A DNA stretch of 64,000 nucleotides, taken from NCBI GenBank assembly GCA_027625915.1, contig JANTQA010000032.1, forward strand, positions 3,534,001-3,598,000, read 5' to 3'. The DNA comes from Anaeramoeba flamelloides (lineage: Eukaryota; Metamonada; Anaeramoebidae). Numbering within the stretch: the first letter of the stretch is position 1; each line of letters starts with the position of its first letter. The position numbers and the translations under genes were made by a program. This document shows positions 35,187 through 49,079 of the stretch, in pieces. The notes beneath the pieces are model-generated. The model was not told the DNA's origin, did not search any database, and saw only the letters and a program-made list of their open reading frames with translations.

Positions 35187-38157
35187 ATGGACTTAACAAA
35201 AAATGAACGTCTTTTAAAATTTGCAGAAAAAGAGTCATCTGAAGAATTCTCAGAATCAAGCTCAAACGAAGAAGATTTTGTAAATCTTGTAAATTTTTCA
35301 AAATCACAACCACAACTCCAAAAAAGAAACACAAAAGATAGATCTTCAAAAGTGTTTAGTAAAAAAATGCAAAAACATGTAAAACGCATTAACACAAAAA
35401 CAAGGGCAAGGCCAAAAAACAAGAAACCAATACCAAAACAAAAACTAATTAAAGAACAAAAACAAATCCCAAAACAAAAAGAAAAACTCAAAGAAAAACT
35501 CAGAGACCAACAAAAACAAAAACAAAAACAAATTCAAAAAGTAAAAGAAAAAGAATTAAACTTACCAAATGACGATTCGAGTGAAGACGATTTGTCTTTT
35601 GCTGAATTCCAGTCAACATCTTTTTTAAGTGAGAACCCCAATCTGGTTTTAGAGTCTGGGAACTTTTCAAAAATACGAGACACAGCAAACATTAGCTCAA
35701 GTACTGACTCTGAAATCTCTGATTGGGAAAAGCAATTCGAAGAACAAAAAGAAAACCAAAAACGTATCATCATCGAAAACAAGGAGAGCAGTCAAAACAA
35801 AGAAAGTTCTGATTTAGATGACTTTAAGAGCTCAAGTGATTTTGAAGACTTTTGTGATTCAAACAACAAAACCAACCAACAAAACAATGTGCAGCAAATG
35901 CTAAAAAATTTCTTTCATGGGAACGATGAGGATTCTTCTGAAGAAGACAGCGAAGAAGATTGTGTAATCCCAAAGAAATATAAATTATTTGGATCAGATG
36001 AAGACGAAGACCAAGAACATTTTGGGTTTAGTTCTGATCAGGAAATTGATTGGATATCGACAATTAAGAAAAAGGACATTCCCCAGTCTTCTAGATTTAT
36101 TTCTTCAAGGCTACCAAAAGTGAAGAAACAAACGCTCTTTGATTGGCTACAATTCCTTATTGCAAAATATAAAGACAATTGGGAAAATTCAATGCAACAA
36201 TACGAGCAATACCAAGATCCAAAAAAATATTATGGATTAATAAGAAAAATTGTTCCAGTAAGTGTTATATTTATATACATATATATTTATTAAATGGTCT
36301 TGTTTAATACACTTTAATTTTTTTTTTAAAACCACATTCAAACACAAATCTACTAAAAAATTTCCAAATTAGCTGGAATATCTTTTCAAATTTGATAACA
36401 AAATACTGTATGAAAAAAATATATATATATATGTCTCATTATGATTTACACAAATATTTAAAGTCTTTTTTAAAAAAAGTTTTACAATACAGGCTTATAA
36501 TTATGCCCTAGAAAATTGTTCTATTTAAGTCTATCAACTTTTTTCTCAACCTTTTCACAAAAGGACTGTCTTAAGAATCAATTATTTCTTGATACCAATT
36601 AATCACATTAAAACAAATCCTTATTGCGTGTAATATAGATATTAGATAAACAAATTTTAATTATAGAGAACATTTCACTACAAGGAAAAAAGAAATTCTG
36701 AAAATTAAGACAATCTAAAATGAAGCCGCCACAGGGGTCTTACTAATAAAAACATCAGTGAATTAGACTCTATATTTCTTGAGATTCAGAAGAACTATAA
36801 AATTTCAAAAATTTAGGAATAAATAATTTGGCAAGATCAGACAGTTAATTGGAAGATGGTAGTAAAACCCACAACCCAACCATGTTTCTTCTAATTTAAG
36901 TATTGTCTAGTTTCCAATAAAAACCTCTGAATAAAGGGACTTAGAAGAAACATGGTTGGGTTGTGGGTTTTACTACCATCTTCCAATTAACTGTCTGATC
37001 TCGCAAAAAATAACTATTCATAAAAGTTTGAAATTTAATAGTTCTTCTGGATCTAAAGAGATTATGAGTCCAATTCACTGATGTTTTAATTCATAACCCC
37101 ACCATTGTGACTTTATTTTAGATAATCCTTAAAGTTAGCCAAAACTATATATTGGATTTCAATTTTTCATCTTTTATAAATTATTTTTTCAAAGGTATGA
37201 TAATTTTATGTCGTTAAGAAAAGATAGCTATTAAACTCATTAATATTCGAACACCCCCTTTTTCAAAATTCCAGACTTTTGAAAAAAACACCTATTTTTG
37301 GGATATTTTTTTTTTTTTTGAAATTAGTTACAATGAATGGACTTTATATTGAACATTAAGCATGAAAAAATTAATAAATATTAAAAAAAATTTGCAGAAA
37401 AAAAAAGGGAAAATCTATTAAAACTCAAACATGAAAAAAAATAAAATGATAAAAAATATTCCAAAAACAGAGAAAAAAATCATTTTTTCATTTTAATTTA
37501 GTGATACCTTATGAAAGAAATATTAGATTTTATTTTAAAATTGAAAAATAGGTTTCTTTTTAGACTATTAAAAAAATAAATGAAAATAATCTCTCCACAA
37601 AGTCAATTAAAAATTTCAAAAATTTTACAATTAAAAATGAAAAAAATATTACTCAAAACTTTCATTTTTTTATAGAATTCTCATTAATATCTGATAAAGT
37701 TGTAAACCCTTTTCAAAATTGTTATGTATTATAATGTTTGTTATGTGAGTGTATTTCAAAAATACAAAATTTTGAGATTGTTTTTTGAAAAAAAATTTCG
37801 AGTTGTGGTGCAAAATGGTTATTTCAGCTTTACAAATCCGATAAATCGGATTTTTTTATTATATTAACAACAAATTTACTAATTTCAATTCTTAAAAGTT
37901 GCAAAAATTCACCAAGGTTACTTTTAATCAAAAATTTGGATTTAGATTTTGAAAACTACTATTTTTTTGGTAATCATCTTGATCGATTGTAAAAAATTTC
38001 TTGAATAATAAAAAAAATTGAATAAGAATTTTAACAAATCCCTCGTAATTTCTAGACTGTACCACAGGAATTACATTAATTCTACCATTAGGAGAAATTG
38101 ATTTATTATAAAAACAAAAAAGTAAAAATAAACCACACACACGCACACAAACACACG

Positions 38158-38189
<32 letters not shown>

Positions 38190-39420
38190 CACACACGCAC
38201 ATATATAAAAGAGCAATAATAATAATAAACAATAATAACACCAAACAATAAAAATAATAAAAAAAAAATATCAAAAAGAATTAAGATCAATAAATTAAAT
38301 ATCTTGATTTTTTTTTTTTATTTTTAAAAACAATTAAAATTAATAATATTCCTACTTTTATTTATTTTCTAATATTTCTTTTTCTTTCTTTATAAATATT
38401 CCATTGAAAAAAATATTACAGTATTCTGGAAATTGGTGCAAATTTTATTCTGAACAAATAGCATATTATAAACTTCAAAATAATAAAGACAAAGTAGTCA
38501 AAATTATTCTAAAATATTTCCAAAAATTATTAAAAATTTCAAAATTAGATCGCAAAATTAAGGACAAAAAAAAATTAAAAAAAATAAATAATCATATGAG
38601 TTCAAATTTATGGTTTCATTCAATTAATATGTATATTCAAGGATCTGAATATATTAGTACAGAGATTAAACAAAAATTAAGAACAATTCTGAAGAAATTG
38701 AAACCAACAAAGGCTAGTTATATAGAATTAATTTATTTTGAAGAAAGATCACATGCTTGCCCAAAATTAAGATGCCCAGCGTCAATGGATTTGATTTTAA
38801 TTTTTGTCAAAATGTATCAAGAGCAAGGAGGGTTTTTAGAAAAAGAAGATCACAAAATTCTTTCTGAATTTGAAATCACAAATTTACAAGATGATGATAT
38901 TAAGAATAAAACCACCATCACCACCACTACAACAACCACAACAACAACAACAACAACAACAAAAAAGGAAAATGAAAAAAATAAAAATAAAATGAGTGAA
39001 TTTGATTTAACGATCCAAATTGGATGTTTAATTGATTTACAATTACATTTAATAGGTATCTCACCATTAACAACTTTTAATCGAATTTCTGGAGAAAATT
39101 CAGAAAACTATGATTTTGAAGATGACTTTGATGATGATATTGATGAATTTCAAGAATTACAATATGAAAAGATCTTTTCATTAAAAATTGTTTCTGATGA
39201 AGAATTTCGAATAAATTTAATCAAAAAATTATATCAAAAATTTATTTATACTAAGCAATTTGATTTTATAAAAGCTAAGGCTGCATACACATTAGGTTTT
39301 TATTATGTTGACTCTAACGAAAACAAATTGGCTGAAAGACATTTGTTTGAATGTTTGTTTATTTTGGATTTAATTAGCCGAGAAAAGCCCTTCTATAAAA
39401 TTAGACATGATTATAAAAAA

Positions 39421-39456
<36 letters not shown>

Positions 39457-42400
39457 AAATAAAAATAATAAACGCCTTCATCACAACCACAATTTTGATA
39501 ATACAAATATGGAGCGGTTGCTTTTTATTAACTCTTTTAAACAAAACAATAAAAAAAGTAATCATTTTTATTCAAAAAAAAATTTAACAATCCCATTTAT
39601 TTCAGGTTTTGGAATTAATGTGCTCACTAATTATGCTGACATCTTATTAAAAAATGAAAAATTTATTTATGCAATTTTGGCTATTGAATCTTGTTTAAAA
39701 ATTTATGATTTTCAAAAAAAAGAAAAGCCACACATTCTTCTAAGAAAATTAGCTGATATTTATAATGAAAGGGGGGATTATAATCAATCTTTTAAATATT
39801 ATAAATTAATATTAAATTATTTTATCGAAAAACATAAAGTTAATGAAATAGTATTTGTTTCAGAAGTAATTAGTACAATGCTATTGAAAAAGGGCGACTT
39901 TCAAAAGGCTGAAATTTATTTAAATAAAGCTGCCAATTATATTAAGAATTTAAATAGCAATAATGAAAATACGATGTTTAATAATAATCAGAATTTTAAT
40001 AATAATATACGACAAAAAGATACAACTAATCAAAACAGTAATGGCAACAATAATGGCATTATTAATAATGGGAATATTAATTTTAATAGTAGTAATAATA
40101 ATGAAAGTAATAACAGCAGCAGCAATACTAAAAACAACAACAACAACATCAACATCAACAACAATAACAGCAACCTCAACCCCAACAACCCCAACAACAA
40201 TAAAAATCCAAAGAATAAAGGCTTTTTATTATCACCAAGAGTTCTTATACAAATTAAGGCTAAAAATGAAAATAATTTCTTATTATCTCCCAGAGTATTA
40301 AAAAGTCCATTGAATAAAGTAGACTCTAGAGAAATAGTTTTACAAATGAAATTAGCAAAGGTATATTTATTAGGATTACATATTGAAAGAGCAATTAATT
40401 TATTAGAAGATTTATTAAAAAAGGACTTACCGCAGGGTAAAAGATCTCAAATCTTAGAATTGCTCGTTAAGGCATATCTTAAAAAAAGATGGCTAAAGGA
40501 AGCATCGAATACATTGGATTTGTATGAAGAAGAGGAAAGTAAAGGATCCAAAAAATCTTATCGACAGATAAGAAAAAATCGTATAAATCCCAAGTTAGAA
40601 AAATTAAGATTAGAAAGAGCAAAGAAATTTAAATTATCAAGCTATATGGTTGATCGGGAATCAAATACATTTACCAATTTAAAAGCACATTTAACATATA
40701 TTGAACAACTTTGCCGATTATGTTATTTATCCGGGAAATTCGGCGATGCCGTTTATTGGGTTAATTGCTTATTGAGATTAATTAATAAAAGTAATCTAGG
40801 GTCGAAGGGTAGATATTTGTATATTAAAGGGAAAATTTTTCAAAAGCTATGTAATCCCAAAATTATTCATCAATTTCCTTTAATAATTAAATTAAGCTTT
40901 GACCCTAAAAAGGAAACGAAATTTGATGAATCACTACCATTACCAAAATATAATATTAGAACCTTTTCCAGTCTGAGACAAGTGGTCAACGAATGTATAC
41001 AGACCTTTTTGGAATCGATTGAATACTTTGAAAAGGCTGGTAACATGTATCTAAAATCAAAAGCTTTGACTAGATTAGTTGAAACTCTATTAGAATTTGT
41101 GTTCCCTTTGGTGGGGCTATTAAACTATGATTTTAATGAAATCGCCACTTTTAAGGAACCTGAAATTTTTAAAAATGTATCACATTCTTCAACGAGTTCC
41201 ATCTCTTCAATACATATTTCTAGTCCTTTAAAAACCCCTTTAAAAGTTAAAGAGAACAATAATAAAAATAATTTTAATTATTACTTCAAAAAATTAAAAA
41301 ACAAAAAGAATGATAATTACAATGACAAAGGAGTCACTATAATTGATTTAAAAAAAGTCGAAAAATCTTCTGATGAGGCAATTGAATTGGCTTCAACGTT
41401 TTTAGATCCACTTTTATTATTAAAATGTTATTTGAATTTTGCCGAATTAAAGTACTTACAGGGAAATTTAGAATATTCAAAAATATATTTTGAAGAATGT
41501 AAAATTTGCTTTTTTAAATTATTTATGTCGGGATCAAATTGTTTATTTTTAAAAACAACACCTTATAGTTTTTTATTCAAAATTTTTACAATATCAAAAC
41601 GATTAGTAAGATTTTTATTTATTTTAGATTATCCAATAATTAATGAAAACTTTTTATTAATCGAGAGCTTTTTATCAATTGAGAGATTAATTGATATTTC
41701 CTTTGGTACAAGAATTGATAATTTTAATTCAATTTTTAACAAAACAGAAAATTTTGAAAAAAAAATGAAAAAGCAAGCAAAAAGAAATGAAAAGGAAATT
41801 AAAAAAATCATGAAAGAAAATCAATTAAGGCTAATAAAAGAAAAAAATCAAGAAATTGAGAAACAAGATAAGAATAATAATTTAATTAACAACAACAATA
41901 ATACTGATAAGGATAATAATGATAATTTAAATAAAGAAAATAAAGAAAATAAAGAAAATAAACAAAATAAAGAAAATAAAGAAAATAAAGAAAATAAACA
42001 AAATAAAGAAAATAAACAAAATAAAGAACATAAACAAAATAAACAAAATAAAGTAAATAAACAAAATAATTCAAACAATGAAGAAGATTCAAACGATTCA
42101 GATGAGCTGAATGACGAATGGCAAGAAATAACTAAAGATAATTTTACTAATCATTTAGATTATAATTTAATTAAATCAAAAAAATTAAAACAAATTTATA
42201 AAAATAATAATATCAAAAATAATAGAATTAATTTTAATAAAAAATTAAAAAATAATCCAAATTTAATTAAAAAATTGAAACTAAATATTTCTGAAAAAAT
42301 TTGGTCATTGATTTATAGAATCAAAAATAATATTAAAGAAAATAAATTAAAAACTAATGAATTATTATTTGAAGATAACCAAAAATTATTAAGAAAAATT

Positions 42401-44518
42401 AATACATTAAATAGTCAAATAAGATTTCAAGAAAAAATTACACAAAATTTTTTTTTAAAAATTCGAAAAAAGAAACAGAAAAGGGAAAAGCAAAAGCAAA
42501 AGAAACCCCAAAAAAAGGAAGAGGAGGAGGAAGACGGTGATGATTCTGACAATGGCTTAGAAAAGGAAAGACAAATAAATAATCCATTTTTTACTTTCGA
42601 ATCTTTAAAAAATCTCTATAAATTAACAAACAAATTAATTTATACTTTGCTAATTGATGATTTAATAATTATATATATCCCAAGGCTAAAATTTAAGAAA
42701 ATCTTTACTTATGGTGGTATGAGATTTTCAAGAATATTAAAAGAAAGTAATTTGCAAAGGGAATTAAAAAATTCAAATTTTGGTACAATATTTACTCCAC
42801 ATAAACAAGAAGAGTTGATGGAATTTTTTATAGGATTATATCAAGCAAATAGTTCCACACATTTGAAATCCGTGCAAGACAAATTTAAAAAAAAGCAAAT
42901 TGATTTAAAAAATACAGAGAAAATTAATAATCAGATTGGTAATCTTAAAAGAAATGATTCCTGGACAAATTTTAATTCTGGTAATAATAATATTGACTTG
43001 GCATTAACAAAAATCCATTCGGATAAGTTAATACATGAAAAGGAATTTCAAAAAAAAAAGAAATTAATGGCTTATCAGAGATCGGTTGCTCAACAAAATG
43101 AAATAAGGAAAATGTTTGGTAATGACATTAATGACTTCAATTGGAAATTATTATTAAATAATAATAACCAGAAATTAAATAATAACCAAAAATTATTCAA
43201 AAAAATTATTTATAAACATTACTATTTATCCTTTCCTGAAGAATTTTTTTTAAATAATTCTATTACAGATCATCAAGAAAAAATTACAATCAAACAAAAG
43301 AAAAAAAAGAATTCTAAATCAAATATTCATTTTTTTGATCCAATATTTAATAACCAATCCTTTTTAATGGATTATAATAATAAAGAGAAGGGTAATGATA
43401 ATAATAATGTGGTTAAACACGAAAAGGATTTTGGCGATAACAAAGAAAGGAGAAATAAACGCAAAAGGAGATTTTCGATAAAAAGATCACCTTTAATTGG
43501 GCAAAATAGAAAAAAAAATATTAATTATAGCAATAATAATAATAATAATGATGATGATGATAATAACCATAAGTTTGAAAAAGTTTCTTTGGCAAAAATA
43601 TTTGAAACAAATCATAATGATCGCAAGAATAGAAAAAGTAGTATCAACAGTTACGTTAATAGTATTAATGATGATAATGAATTCAATTCATTTCAAAAAT
43701 TGCCATTTGTTTTAATTTCAAGTAAATGGTTACAAATATTTCCATGGGAAAAAATATTTAATGAAGCAATAATTAGATGTTTTTCTTTATTTCATTTATT
43801 ATTTTTACCAAAAATGAAAAAGATATCAAATGCTAATCTCTTTCAAACAGAGTTAAAAAAATTTGATTTCCCATTTAAAAAAACTATTAACGTTTCAAGA
43901 ATTCCATTAATTTTACCACATTATTTTGCTTTTAATTCATCGCCAGAATTTGCAAAGCATATGATAAAAACAGAATTACAAAAAAAGGAAATAATTTATA
44001 AAAAAATATTGTTTAAATTAAACCATTCAGTAGAATTTTTTTTAAGTGGCAAAGAAATGCAAAATACTCCTCCTTACCACTCGCCTTTGGTGAAATTTGG
44101 CAATTTGCCAAATAAATCACAAAAGAAGTTTATAACATTTTTTGAAACACATTTATTTAAAAAACAGCCGTCTCTATTGCCCCATTTATTACAACACATT
44201 CTTGCCAAAGACGAATTCCCTGTGTTTTTATTATCAATCATCAATTTTCTTGATATGTCAGAAACAATTTATACTTTAATACAAAATAATTTTAATTGCA
44301 CTTTTTTAATAGTAGTACAGGAATCGAAAATGTTGGATATTGTTAAATTATTGAAAAAAATTCAAAAAAATTATATTGCCTCTTTGAAAAGAAAAAAGAA
44401 AGTTAAATACCCCGAAAGACCCTATCATTTTCTCTATGATACAATTCAAAATATTTCACAATCATTAAACACTGACATTTATATTTATTCTCCTCCCAAC
44501 CCTCTACAGAATTGGTAA
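35187..44518 (+). CDS. Giant TPR protein with degenerate CHAT-like C-terminus
   Basis: Exon 1 is 35187-36257 (ATG; 357 aa, acidic/serine-rich with Lys/Gln-rich stretches) with a GTAAGT donor. Exon 2 runs from 38422 (acceptor ATTACAG, phase 0) to TAA at 44518. Within exon 2 the frame changes by one base at an A28 tract (39426-39453); both frames are open at it, so the run length is probably miscalled. The protein is about 2,390 aa. Helical TPR-like pairs follow the first third, for example DYNQSFKYYKLILNYFIEKH and GDFQKAEIYLNKAANYIKNL. Asn-rich and (NKE/NKQ)n insertions are frequent. Two C-terminal blocks fit a CHAT/separase-like fold: LIYTLLIDDLIIIYIPRL (42630-42683) and WLQIFPWEKIFNEAIIRC (43725-43778). 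The HG and C catalytic motifs of active proteases are not visible, so it may be a pseudo-enzyme. TPR assignment good; CHAT call tentative. Confidence 0.65.
36709..37128. mobile_element. TTAA-flanked foldback element (long-TIR MITE)
   Basis: Two arms of about 185 bp are inverted copies around a short loop near 36898-36944. TTAA stands on both sides (36705-36708 and 37129-37132). The inner arm parts are nearly identical: CAGACAGTTAATTGGAAGAT and CCACAACCCAACCATGTTTC have exact inverses near 36953-37005. The outer parts have more changes. TTAA duplication points to a piggyBac-type transposase, though the end sequence (G..ATCTAAAAT) is not one I recognise. No ORF. Confidence 0.75.
38133..38207 (+). 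repeat. CA-dinucleotide microsatellite
   Basis: About 75 bp of CA repeats with scattered CG and AA variants, ending in ATATATA, close to the 3' splice site of the TPR-CHAT intron. Confidence 0.9.
39426..39453 (+). repeat. A28 tract inside coding sequence with frame change
   Basis: The upstream frame reads into the tract as lysines and stops 9 nt beyond it. The frame that is open downstream (reading NQNKNNKRLHHNHN before the ATG at 39509) extends back into the tract. A one-base length difference joins the two, consistent with a homopolymer miscall. Confidence 0.75.
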
Positions 44519-45647
44519 TATTATTTCATTTTTTTTTTGTTAATTCATTTTTTTAATTCCAACAATTAATTTAATTTGAAAAAAAAAATATTTAATTGAT
44601 AAATAAATTTGAATAAATTTTCGTAATTTTTAAAATTTTAATTTTTTTTTTTTTTCAAAATGTTTGTTTGATATGTCATTAATAAAATTAAGCACTATTT
44701 TTTTCTGATTAATATTTTTCGAAGTCTAGCTTTTAAACTTAATTCAATTAAACACTGGGATAAAATTTTTTAGAATAAAAACACTCTCCCAACTTTTGAA
44801 TATCGAAAATATTTTTTGAAATTACTGTGCACTTTTTTATTTGTTTTTGAAAAATTGAGGGTTGAGAAAATTTTGAAATTAAAGAATAAGTTAATATATT
44901 AAAAAGAGAATACCTTTTCCAGAGCGTTTATCTTTTTGATTTAACTTTTTTTTAATTTTACCATTTAAAAATAAAAAAAAACATTTAAAGACCAAATTAG
45001 TCACTTTTGTGAAAATAAAATTCTCATAATTTAGAATTTGTTTTAGTAAATGAGTTAAAACAAGAGAGTGTATATAAAAATACACATAATTTCAACAATG
45101 AATTCAATGATTTTGGCAAAAAATGTTTTCAAGAAAAAGTTAAATAGAAACTTAATTTATTTTTATTTTTTCATTTAGTTTTTTTAAGTTTTTTTAATGG
45201 AAGGTATTTGATCAGTTTTCCATTTTTAGTGTTTTTTTGTTCGTAGGGACATATATTGGTTAATGATCTATTTAATCAAGTTAAATTTTAAGTTTTAAAA
45301 ATCGATTATAAATAGACCAATTATTAAAATTCAATAAACAGAAACCATTTGCATGAGAATATAATAAATTAAATTTTAAATTAAAGTTAAATGTTGAAAA
45401 CAATTATAATACAATAAATTACTTTAATTGTGCAAAAATAAATAACTTGACTTGTAACTCTAGTTGGTGTGGTCTGGAATATTCATAATATTTACTTTCC
45501 AAAAGAAAAAATAAACAATAAACAAAGAAATAATGCTTTCTAATTTTTCGAGTATATTAAAAAAGAAATGAAAAAATTCTTAATGATCAACTATACAAAA
45601 AATAGAAAAAACAATAAAAGGTGATTATTATTAAAAACATTAAAATG
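44519..45647. other. Convergent 3' spacer
   Basis: Between the TPR-CHAT stop (plus) and the RasGAP-DUF547 stop (minus). AT-rich, no frame with protein-like composition, no recognised repeat. Confidence 0.5.
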
Positions 45648-48600
45648 TTATTTTTTAAAGCTTCTATGTGTTCTTGGATTTCCAGAAAAAGAAAAGAGAT
45701 GTTCATAATCAGGGATTGGCAAATTACTTTTATTAAAAATCAAATCGTCTAAATTGGGGTCCTTCGGGTGATCTTTCATTGGGAAAATGTCATCATATTG
45801 AATCTCGTAATCGAGCTTCGTTAATTCTAACAGTTTATGATATTTTGAAGGATTGAGAATTAAAAGGGAAGATAATATGAAGTTGACCACTTTTTTATCT
45901 GAAGAAGAAAAGATATTTTTATTCCATTTAAATAAAGTTGGTATTATGAGTTTTGTGGTTTCCTGTATAATAGGATCTGATTTGACAAACCGTTCTAAAT
46001 AGCATTTACAAGCATATAATAATTGCTTGTCGATATTAATTGGATCGTATACGAAAATTGTTGGGCTTGTAATTTGAAGGTCACTGAGGGCAAATAAAAT
46101 ATAAGGAATAAAATTACCCGTGAGCACACTTTTTTGTCGCGGATCATCTCGGGAAAAATATTTATTGTTTCCTTTTAAAATGCCTTGCAAAATGTCATCA
46201 CGAGAATATTTTAATCCTCCAATTAGATACTTATACCCTGAATTAACTCTTTTCAAATGCCAAAAAGTGGGAGGTGAGCCCTTATTATCGATCGAGGCAT
46301 GCAAAATTAGTGCATTGTAAATATTGATCCAAAACGCAACCTTTTGGGAATGGTTTAATGACTCGAGGGAGACTTTATTTAATTCACCAAGTGTTCGGAT
46401 ATATTCAATGTATTTTGAACTTTTTTTTATTTGTTTCCAGCCTACTTGCTGCACAATTAAATTCTGTGGATCATGCCCTCCTTTTGATACTTTTCTTGCA
46501 AGTATAAGTTTTTTTTTTCTTTTAATTTGCGATGAAATACTTTTTTTTAGTTTTAATATTTCTGTTATACCTTTATTGAGCTTGTTATCTTTCTTTTGTT
46601 CATTTTTATTTTTGTTTTCGTTTTTTGGATTATTATTTAACTGTTCTTGTTCTTGTTCTAGTTCTTGTTTTTGTTTTTGTCCTTGTACTTGCTCTTGTTC
46701 TTTCCCTTGCCCTTGCCCTTGTTCTTGTTCTTGTTTTTGTTCTTTGTTATTTTCAATTCCATTCTTGGTTTTGACTTTTTCCTTTTCTTTTAAACTGTTT
46801 TTTTCTTTTTCATCGTCTGTTTCATCTTCGTCATCTATAAAATTAATTTCATCATCAGAACCAAAATTTATTAATTCAACTAATTTGGACTTCTCTAATA
46901 GGACGTTGTTTATTGATGATTGATTTTCTTTCCAAAGATTACGAAATGTACTTAAAACTTCTTCTGATACCTTATTTGCACTTCTGGGTTCTGAATCGTT
47001 ATATAATAACCCTTGATTTAAAACATAAGGATCATCTTCATCATCTATTAAAAAATATGATCCTCTATTTCTGTTTGTGATATGTAAGGCTTTATATTTT
47101 TTAATTTCAGAATTTGAAATGTTATGTAATTTTTTTGCAATCGGTTCCTTTGGTGGTTTAAATCTAGATAAATTTATTGCTAGTTGGGTTAATGGATCCT
47201 TTGCCTGTAAAAACAATGAAATAGATTCCTTTTATGTTAAATAAAATAAAACATATTATAATATAAATGAATTTAATTTCGGATATTCAAATTTAAACTT
47301 GATAATAAAACAACCACAAAAAAAATAATGTTTGATGATTTCTTTCAAATTATTTCCAAAAAAGAGATGGAAATGAATTTTTTTAAGTTTTTTAGGAAAT
47401 TAAAATTTCACTATGAATATTACGATAAAACAAATAATAATCCATTGAGAAAATGTACTCGAATATAAAATAGATGTGTTTTTTTAAATGAATACATTGT
47501 GTTTCAAAGTTAAATAGCCAAAAAGAAGAAAGAGTAATTGTTCATTCCTAATTGGTGATCTATAAGAAATAAAAAGTCTTTAAACTCCAGTTATGATTTC
47601 TGCCCAATACAAATTTTCTCAAAGAAGAAGAAGAAGAATAAAAAGAAGAATAAACTTTCCAAACAATCTTAATAATTGGTGATAATCTGGCTAAGTTGTT
47701 GAGAAAAGCTTTTGAAAAGTTATCCAACGTCTTTCAGCTTCCTTAAAATAAAGAAAATGTTTTAACCGAAGTCATTTTCTTGAAAAAATGTATAAAGGGT
47801 TGTTAAACTGAGTAATTTTAAAACAATAATATTTGGATATAAAAGGATGATTAATATTTTAAGATTTTTTAAGGAAAAAAAGTTGTTAAGGGATCAGTTT
47901 TTCTACAACAACAAGGCAAAATTTTAAAATATGTTATCGGTGATATTCTCTACTTACAAAATTTTGTAGATTCAGAGAGTTAAAAAATTCTGATTGTCTA
48001 AGAAACCCTCGAAAGAAAATTAGTTTAGTGAGAACAATTTATTTTTTCGATTTTTTATGAAAAAGAAAACGTTTAAATTCATTTTATTTCTTTACATTAT
48101 AAAAATTTTTTGCCTTTGTTATTACTATTTTCATAATTTTTACACAATATCAAGTCTCTGTTGTCAGGAATATTAATAAAAGAATTTTATTTTCTTTTTT
48201 GAGATAATTCTTTTTGTTAACGAAAGATGATGATATTTTTCGACATCTTAAAAAATAATTATATTTTTTGAAGAATAGTAGTTACAATAATCAAAGTTTT
48301 GTGGTCATTTAAAAATGTTACTCAAAAATTGTGTTTTTGTTTTAAGACGAAATTTTATTTTTAAAAATAAAATTTTCTTGAATATATTTGGAAATTAAGT
48401 AATTTTATCCTCAAAATTAAAAAATTAATTTTTTATTCCAAAAATGATTCAAATTGTTATAAATATTCTTGTGAAATAAGACCAAACAATTTGTTTAACA
48501 AATTTTTCAAAATTCAAAAATTATTTTTATATTTTTTTTTCATTTTTTTGAAAACAAGAAAACTACTTTTTTCAAACGATTTAAGAATAAAAAATTGTTT

Positions 48601-49045
48601 CACTTAATAGATCTCAATTTCCTTGAGAAACTTTCAGTAAAGTTCTATCAAATTTTTATTTATTTAATCACCTATACTAAAATTAGTTTTATTTGCTGAG
48701 ATTTGAATTGACATATTAATAATTAAAAATAATAACAAAATAAAAAATTTTCTGATAAAATGAAGACTTTCCAACATAAAACAATAAATATATTACATCA
48801 TTTTCAAGAATTAACTTCATTGTTAATAAAAATAATCAGTTACTTTTTTTTTTGGTTTTATATTGGAAACATGTGAATTTTTTATTTCAAAAAATAGACT
48901 CAAATTCACAAATTGTTTAAATGAGGTTAACTCATCCATTACATCAGCTAAAACAACAAATTACAAAAAAAAAAATTAAGATCTCAACAAGATTTCATTT
49001 TATTTTTAAAAAATGCTACTTTCTTAAGTGAGAATTTTAATTAAT

Positions 49046-49079
<34 letters not shown>

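Larger units (their letters stand above)
36258..38421 (+). other. 2.2-kb intron 1 of the TPR-CHAT gene
   Basis: GTAAGT donor and TTACAG acceptor, both phase 0. It carries the 420-bp foldback element at 36709-37128 and a CA-repeat at 38133-38207. Confidence 0.7.

Noticed and set aside
37928-38290. Minus frames with alternating Cys/Val
   Set aside because: They are translations of the CA microsatellite.
46324-46923. Long plus-strand open frame rich in Ser/Cys/Phe
   Set aside because: It is the opposite strand of the DUF547 exon's Glu/Gln-rich linker.
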